Positions 5,091 to 8,570 of a stretch of 8,570 nucleotides of DNA are shown here, piece by piece. The DNA lies in the NCBI GenBank assembly GCA_024400715.1, contig JAKSMH010000027.1:1-8570 (forward strand), written 5' to 3'. A program made the translations under genes and the position numbers. Within the stretch, counting starts at the first letter, position 1. Each line of letters starts with the position of its first letter. The stretch comes from Bacteroidales bacterium. GTDB lineage: Bacteria; Bacteroidota; Bacteroidia; Bacteroidales; WCHB1-69. The notes below the pieces were generated by a model. It searched no databases. It had not been told where the DNA came from and saw only the letters and a list, made by a program, of their open reading frames with translations.

Positions 5091-6158
5091 GTGGCGGGCA
5101 AGAAAGTTGCCGTTTGCGGCAACCAGTCCTCCACTATCGGAAACAAGCACTTGGTAGATACGCTGTTGGTGTCCGGTATTAATGTGGTTACCATTTTTTG
5201 TCCCGAGCACGGTTTTCGTGGCGATGCCGAGGCCGGTGCCCATATCAATTCTTCCATAGATGCACAGACTGGACTTCCCATTGTTTCGCTATACGGAAAG
5301 AACAAGAAGCCGAATCTTACGCCTCACAGCATCGACATTATTCTTTTTGACATTCAAGATGTGGGATGCAGATTTTACACCTACATTTCCACACTTCATT
5401 ATGTGATGGAAGCCGCCGCCGAAAACGACATCGAAGTCATCATCCTCGATCGCCCCAATCCCAATGGGTACTTTGTTGACGGACCGGTATTAGACACCGC
5501 ATTCCAGTCTTTCGTTGGGATGCACCCGATTCCCGTCGTCCACGGAATGACCATTGGAGAGTATGGACGAATGATCAACGGTGAAGGATGGTTGGCGCAC
5601 GGCATCCATTGTAAACTGCAAGTTGTACCTATGGACAATTACACGCACAACACCCGTTACAAACTGCCGATTGCCCCGTCGCCCAATTTGCAAACTGCCG
5701 AGGCCATTTACCTCTACCCGTCACTCTGTCTTTTTGAAGGCACTCCCATTAGCATAGGCCGTGGAACAAACATTCCATTTCAAGTTTATGGGCATCCGCA
5801 ACTGAGTGCCGGCGACTACCATTTCACTCCGGTGCCCATCCACGGGGTTTCCGAAAATCCTCCTCAAAAAGGACTTGACTGCAGAGGTTACGACCTTTCA
5901 GAATATGCCAGTGCCCATCTAAATCTCGGCAACCGTTTTGAAATAAGCTATATAATCAATGCTTACAAACACTTTCCAGACAAAGGAAAATTCTTTTTAG
6001 CCAATAACTTTTTTGATAAATTGGCTGGGTCAAGCCAACTGAGGAAAGACATTATTGCCGGAAAGACGGAAGAGGACATCAGAGCGTCTTGGCAAACTCG
6101 ACTGGAACAATTCAAGCAAATAAGAAAACATTATTTATTATATCCTGATTTTGAATAA
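5091..6158 (+). CDS. namZ: DUF1343 / NamZ-type exo-beta-N-acetylmuramidase, catalytic part downstream of an in-frame stop
   Basis: NamZ (DUF1343) enzymes release terminal N-acetylmuramic acid from peptidoglycan fragments, normally outside the cytoplasm. From the GTG at 5091 the 355 residues carry the family blocks in order: NQSSTIG (11-17), PEHGFRGD (38-45, probable active-site region), SLYG (66-69), DIQDVGCRFYTYIS (87-100), LDRPNPNG (119-126), FVGMHPIPVVHGMTIGE (141-157), SPNL (197-200), YPSLCLFEGT (209-218) and GRGT (223-226), with an intact C-terminus. The GTG is simply the first start codon after the amber stop at 5079-5081; the natural start is almost certainly ATG 4983. If only this part is made, by reinitiation, the protein lacks its signal peptide. 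No other lesion appears in the reading frame. The stop overlaps the next ATG by one base. Family call is sure; functional status is open. Confidence 0.88.
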   Translation: MAGKKVAVCGNQSSTIGNKHLVDTLLVSGINVVTIFCPEHGFRGDAEAGAHINSSIDAQTGLPIVSLYGKNKKPNLTPHSIDIILFDIQDVGCRFYTYISTLHYVMEAAAENDIEVIILDRPNPNGYFVDGPVLDTAFQSFVGMHPIPVVHGMTIGEYGRMINGEGWLAHGIHCKLQVVPMDNYTHNTRYKLPIAPSPNLQTAEAIYLYPSLCLFEGTPISIGRGTNIPFQVYGHPQLSAGDYHFTPVPIHGVSENPPQKGLDCRGYDLSEYASAHLNLGNRFEISYIINAYKHFPDKGKFFLANNFFDKLAGSSQLRKDIIAGKTEEDIRASWQTRLEQFKQIRKHYLLYPDFE

Positions 6159-6745
6159 TGATTAGTCAGCTTATTCATTTAGATCAATCCGTCTTTCTAT
6201 TTTTCAATGGACTGCATTGTTCTTGTGCTGATTTTTTCTTTTATTGGGTTTCGAATCGCTTTATTTGGATTCCACTCTACGCCATTCTCGCATTTTTTAT
6301 GATTAAAAAATGGAAGAAAAAAGCCATTTCAATCATTATCGCACTCATTGTCAGCATTTTCATTTCAGACCAAAGCTGCAACCTCATCAAGAAAAGCGTA
6401 CAACGGCCGCGTCCCAGCCACGAAATCGCACTTGACGGACAAGTACATTTGGTAACTCAAACGGATGGGACACTTTACACGGGAGGACCTTACGGTTTCC
6501 CGTCCTCACATGCCGCCAACTCGATTACCCTTGCTTTATATATCATTTTCTATTTAGGGAAAAATAAGAAATGGATTGTCATCAGTATGATTGGCTGGGT
6601 TTTATTAATCAGTTACAGCCGTTTATACCTTGGCGTGCATTATGCGGGTGATTTGCTTGCGGGATGGATACTGGGAACCGCTTCCGCATTTTTAGGCAGA
6701 TTCGCATTATCCAAACTGGGTGTGCAAGTCAAAGGAGCCGCGTAA
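6158..6745 (+). CDS. PAP2-family membrane phosphatase
   Basis: The 195-residue protein is largely hydrophobic with about five or six membrane segments and carries the full acid-phosphatase signature: K78-x6-R85-P86, P115-S-S-H118, and S154-R155-x5-H161-x3-D165. H118 and H161 are the expected phosphoryl-transfer histidines and D165 assists. Such enzymes dephosphorylate membrane lipids: undecaprenyl pyrophosphate, phosphatidylglycerol phosphate, or lipid A (LpxE/LpxF type). The sequence alone does not choose among these. The start codon overlaps the NamZ stop (TAATG), indicating translational coupling. Pairing with a peptidoglycan-recycling enzyme makes undecaprenyl carrier recycling a reasonable guess, but only a guess. 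Confidence 0.9.
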   Translation: MISQLIHLDQSVFLFFNGLHCSCADFFFYWVSNRFIWIPLYAILAFFMIKKWKKKAISIIIALIVSIFISDQSCNLIKKSVQRPRPSHEIALDGQVHLVTQTDGTLYTGGPYGFPSSHAANSITLALYIIFYLGKNKKWIVISMIGWVLLISYSRLYLGVHYAGDLLAGWILGTASAFLGRFALSKLGVQVKGAA

Positions 6746-6794
6746 TCTCTTGGGAACACGATTACGGCGAAACGATTACACCAACAATAAAATA

Positions 6795-6823
6795 AGGCGA
6801 GTGACACGATGTGTCGCCCGCCT
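6795..6823. terminator. Hairpin between convergent genes, probable bidirectional terminator
   Basis: AGGCG-A-G-T-GACAC (6795-6807) pairs with GTGTC-G-C-C-CGCCT (6811-6823) around a GAT loop: 13 positions with one A-C mismatch and one T-G wobble. It lies 50 bases after the PAP2 stop and 30 bases after the zinc-ribbon stop. On the minus strand it is followed by a T-rich tract (TTATTTTATTG); on the plus strand by AT-rich but not T-only sequence. A weaker 7-bp stem, CGTAATC (6741-6747) with GATTACG (6760-6766), overlaps the PAP2 stop. Confidence 0.65.
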
Positions 6824-6852
6824 ATTACATATTATTTATATTAACGAATAAT

Positions 6853-7812
6853 CTACTCTGCCTGATTTTCGGTCTGTTCTTCAACCAACTGTTTATCAAT
6901 AAAGATACGGCCGCAAGCTTCGCATACAATAATTTTCTTATGTAAACGAATATCCAACTGACGCTGAGGAGGGATAGTGCTGAAACAACCACCGCAGGCA
7001 TCACGTTCGATTTGAACGATGGCCAAACCATTGCGGGCATTATGGCGAATACGTTCAAAAGCGGTCAATAAGCGTTCGTCAACCTTTACTTTCAAAACAT
7101 CGGCCTTGGCCAACAATTCCTTTTCCTCTTTTTCCGTATCAGCGATAATATCGTCCAATTCGCTCTTCTTCTGTTCCAGGACCTCTTCATATTCTTTCAA
7201 TTTTTCCTTGAAAGTTTCAATTTCCTCTGCCTTGGCTGCGATTTCCGCCTGATATTTCACTTTATGCTTCTCAGCAACTTGGATTTCCAATTTCTGGAAT
7301 TCGATTTCCTTGGACAAGGATTCATACTCACGATTATTGCGGACATTGTCCTGTTGTTCTTCGTAACGCTTGATAGCGGCAATAGCTTCTTGCGTTTTCG
7401 TATTTTCGCCAGCAATCTTAGCATTTAAGTTGTCGGTATCCTCATTATATTTATTGATACGGGTTTGTAAACCTTCGTGGGCATCTTCCAAGTCCCTGAT
7501 TTCGTCTGGAAGTTCACCTCTAATCACGCGAATACGGTCAATCTGAGACATAATTTGCTGCAGATTGTAGAGTGACAACAACTTTTGAGCAATAGTGAAA
7601 TCTTCAGTGGTTTCGCCAGTCTTTTCTTCGAGGTGCGTTTCAATAACTTCCGGCTGATTTTTCTTAGAAGCTGATTTTTTCACCACTTCTTCATCAGCGG
7701 ACTTTTTAGCTGCGGACTTTTTGGATTCTGATTTCTTTGCGGTCGATTTTTTTGCAGTTTTAGAAGTTGTTTTTACAGCTTCCTCATCTTTTGCTACTTT
7801 CTTTGTTGCCAT
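6853..7812 (-). CDS. CT398-like coiled-coil protein with C4-type zinc ribbon (DUF164 family)
   Basis: This 319-residue protein has three parts. Residues 1-60 are low-complexity and rich in Lys, Ser and Ala (runs such as AKKSTAKKSESKKSAAKK). Residues about 72-250 are a long, charged coiled-coil hairpin containing the family signature NNREYESLSKEIE (159-171). Residues about 258-310 form the zinc ribbon, with CGGC (C273, C276) and CEAC (C297, C300) as the four ligands, and the conserved FSTIPPQ after the first pair. Family members are thought to act as adaptors or nucleic-acid-associated factors; no reaction is established. The basic N-terminus is an extension, since many relatives begin near residue 70. 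It starts 31 bases after the nif3-like stop and is probably co-transcribed with it, a recurring pairing. It ends with TAG, with TAA in frame three codons on. Confidence 0.9.
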   Translation of the reverse strand: MATKKVAKDEEAVKTTSKTAKKSTAKKSESKKSAAKKSADEEVVKKSASKKNQPEVIETHLEEKTGETTEDFTIAQKLLSLYNLQQIMSQIDRIRVIRGELPDEIRDLEDAHEGLQTRINKYNEDTDNLNAKIAGENTKTQEAIAAIKRYEEQQDNVRNNREYESLSKEIEFQKLEIQVAEKHKVKYQAEIAAKAEEIETFKEKLKEYEEVLEQKKSELDDIIADTEKEEKELLAKADVLKVKVDERLLTAFERIRHNARNGLAIVQIERDACGGCFSTIPPQRQLDIRLHKKIIVCEACGRIFIDKQLVEEQTENQAE

Positions 7813-7843
7813 AATATGCGTGTTATTATATTGATTATCAAGA

Positions 7844-8570
7844 TTATATATATGAAATATCTAATTTATCCAATTTAGAAAAATGGATTGCAAAATTACT
7901 AAAATTTTCCATTAATTCATCATATAATAATTCTTTAATAAAATGTTCTCCTTCATAATGTCCCACATCAACAATAACCATCTGATTATCAGGAGTAAAG
8001 AAATCGTGATAACGGATATCACCCGTAACAAAGACATCGGCTCCGGCGCGAAGGGCGGAAGAAATCAGGGAGCCGCCGGCACCGCCACAAACCGCCACCT
8101 TGCGGATGGTTCGTTTCAGGTCACCGGAATACTTCACCACGGAAATATCCAGACATTTTTTCAGATATGGGAGAAAATCTTCCAAAGTCATAGCTTGGGG
8201 AAGGGTTCCGATTTTTCCCAGACCGACTTGTGCCTCGGCATCGACTTCAGGGTTTTTAGGAGCCAGCACCACAGCGTTTTGCAAATGCAGTTTTTGGGCA
8301 AACGCCTCGTTGCCGCCATCAATTCCGCTATCGACATTGGTATGCATTGAATACAGGACCAGCTTATTTTCGATGGCCTTGCAAAGCATACGTCCCACCC
8401 TATTGTTGGGTTCGATTTTCTTGAGACCGCCACCAAAAATCAATGGATGATGGGCCACGACAAAATTAGCTTTCAAATCTATCGCTTCCTGAATGACCTG
8501 ATCTGAAAATTCGAAGCAGACTAAAACCCCTGTGATTTCCCGTTCCTTGTCGCCACACTGCATTCCGCTA
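7844..8570 (-). CDS. Nif3-like dinuclear metal-centre protein (N-terminus outside window)
   Basis: The open frame continues past its first Met to the right edge as S-G-M-Q-C-G-D. Family proteins have a similar N-x-G-L-Q-x-G-D here, so that Met is internal and some 30-40 residues are missing. Visible metal-ligand candidates, numbered from that Met, are the H38-H39 pair in VAHHPLIF, H74 and D78 in YSMHTNVDS, and H202 with E204 or E206 in VDVGHYEGE. The glycine-rich VAVCGGAGGS (156-165) and VTGDIRYHDF are also typical. The C-terminus is complete. It is the short form: NAVVLAPKN runs almost directly into GLGKIGTLP, without the roughly 100-residue PII/CutA-like insert many Bacteroidota homologues carry. 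Some Nif3 relatives are named as GTP cyclohydrolase I type 2, but the function is unsettled. First gene of the pair with the zinc-ribbon protein. Confidence 0.92.
   Translation of the reverse strand, partial: SGMQCGDKEREITGVLVCFEFSDQVIQEAIDLKANFVVAHHPLIFGGGLKKIEPNNRVGRMLCKAIENKLVLYSMHTNVDSGIDGGNEAFAQKLHLQNAVVLAPKNPEVDAEAQVGLGKIGTLPQAMTLEDFLPYLKKCLDISVVKYSGDLKRTIRKVAVCGGAGGSLISSALRAGADVFVTGDIRYHDFFTPDNQMVIVDVGHYEGEHFIKELLYDELMENFSNFAIHFSKLDKLDISYI

Noticed and set aside
6758..6779. Direct repeat ACGATTAC twice after the PAP2 gene
   Set aside because: Two 8-base copies 14 bases apart are too little to assign a regulatory site; the first also takes part in a weak stem with the PAP2 stop region.

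Overview
The window looks like a chromosomal segment from a member of the Bacteroidota, most likely Bacteroidales. This rests on A-rich leaders without clear Shine-Dalgarno sequences, a TAnnTTTG-type -7 element before dsbD, and proteins typical of that phylum: a three-domain DsbD of about 680 residues, an Lnt with a VPGVEKMPF motif, a DUF1343/NamZ protein, and a Nif3 gene next to a CT398-like zinc-ribbon gene. There is no plasmid, phage, CRISPR or rRNA/tRNA signal.

Layout. (1) Positions 2-265 hold the 3' end of an Rpn/PD-(D/E)XK putative transposase gene; its last codons and stop lie in a simple repeat. (2) Positions 266-1234 are a repeat-dense stretch of about 970 bases with no convincing gene. 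It holds heptamer arrays, 22-base direct repeats, a nested palindrome, a strong 12-bp hairpin, a 136-base segment bounded by 30-base inverted repeats, and three hairpins sharing the loop GAGCGCAGCGA on different self-complementary arms. (3) Positions 1235-4915 hold dsbD and lnt, 3 bases apart, both envelope-biogenesis genes. (4) Positions 4983-6158 hold a DUF1343/NamZ gene whose signal-peptide segment is cut from its catalytic domain by an in-frame TAG. It overlaps by one base a PAP2 phosphatase gene (6158-6745). (5) A hairpin at 6795-6823 separates this block from two minus-strand genes: nif3-like (running off the right edge) and a coiled-coil C4 zinc-ribbon protein with a long lysine-rich N-terminus.

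The plus-strand genes share an envelope theme. DsbD carries reducing power across the inner membrane. Lnt completes lipoprotein acylation. NamZ-type enzymes remove N-acetylmuramic acid from peptidoglycan fragments. PAP2 enzymes dephosphorylate membrane lipids such as undecaprenyl pyrophosphate or lipid A. The nif3/zinc-ribbon pair is a recurring neighbourhood of poorly defined function.

The genes themselves are of known families. The two things most worth a second look are the repeat stretch, especially the GAGCGCAGCGA hairpin family, and the amber codon in the NamZ gene.
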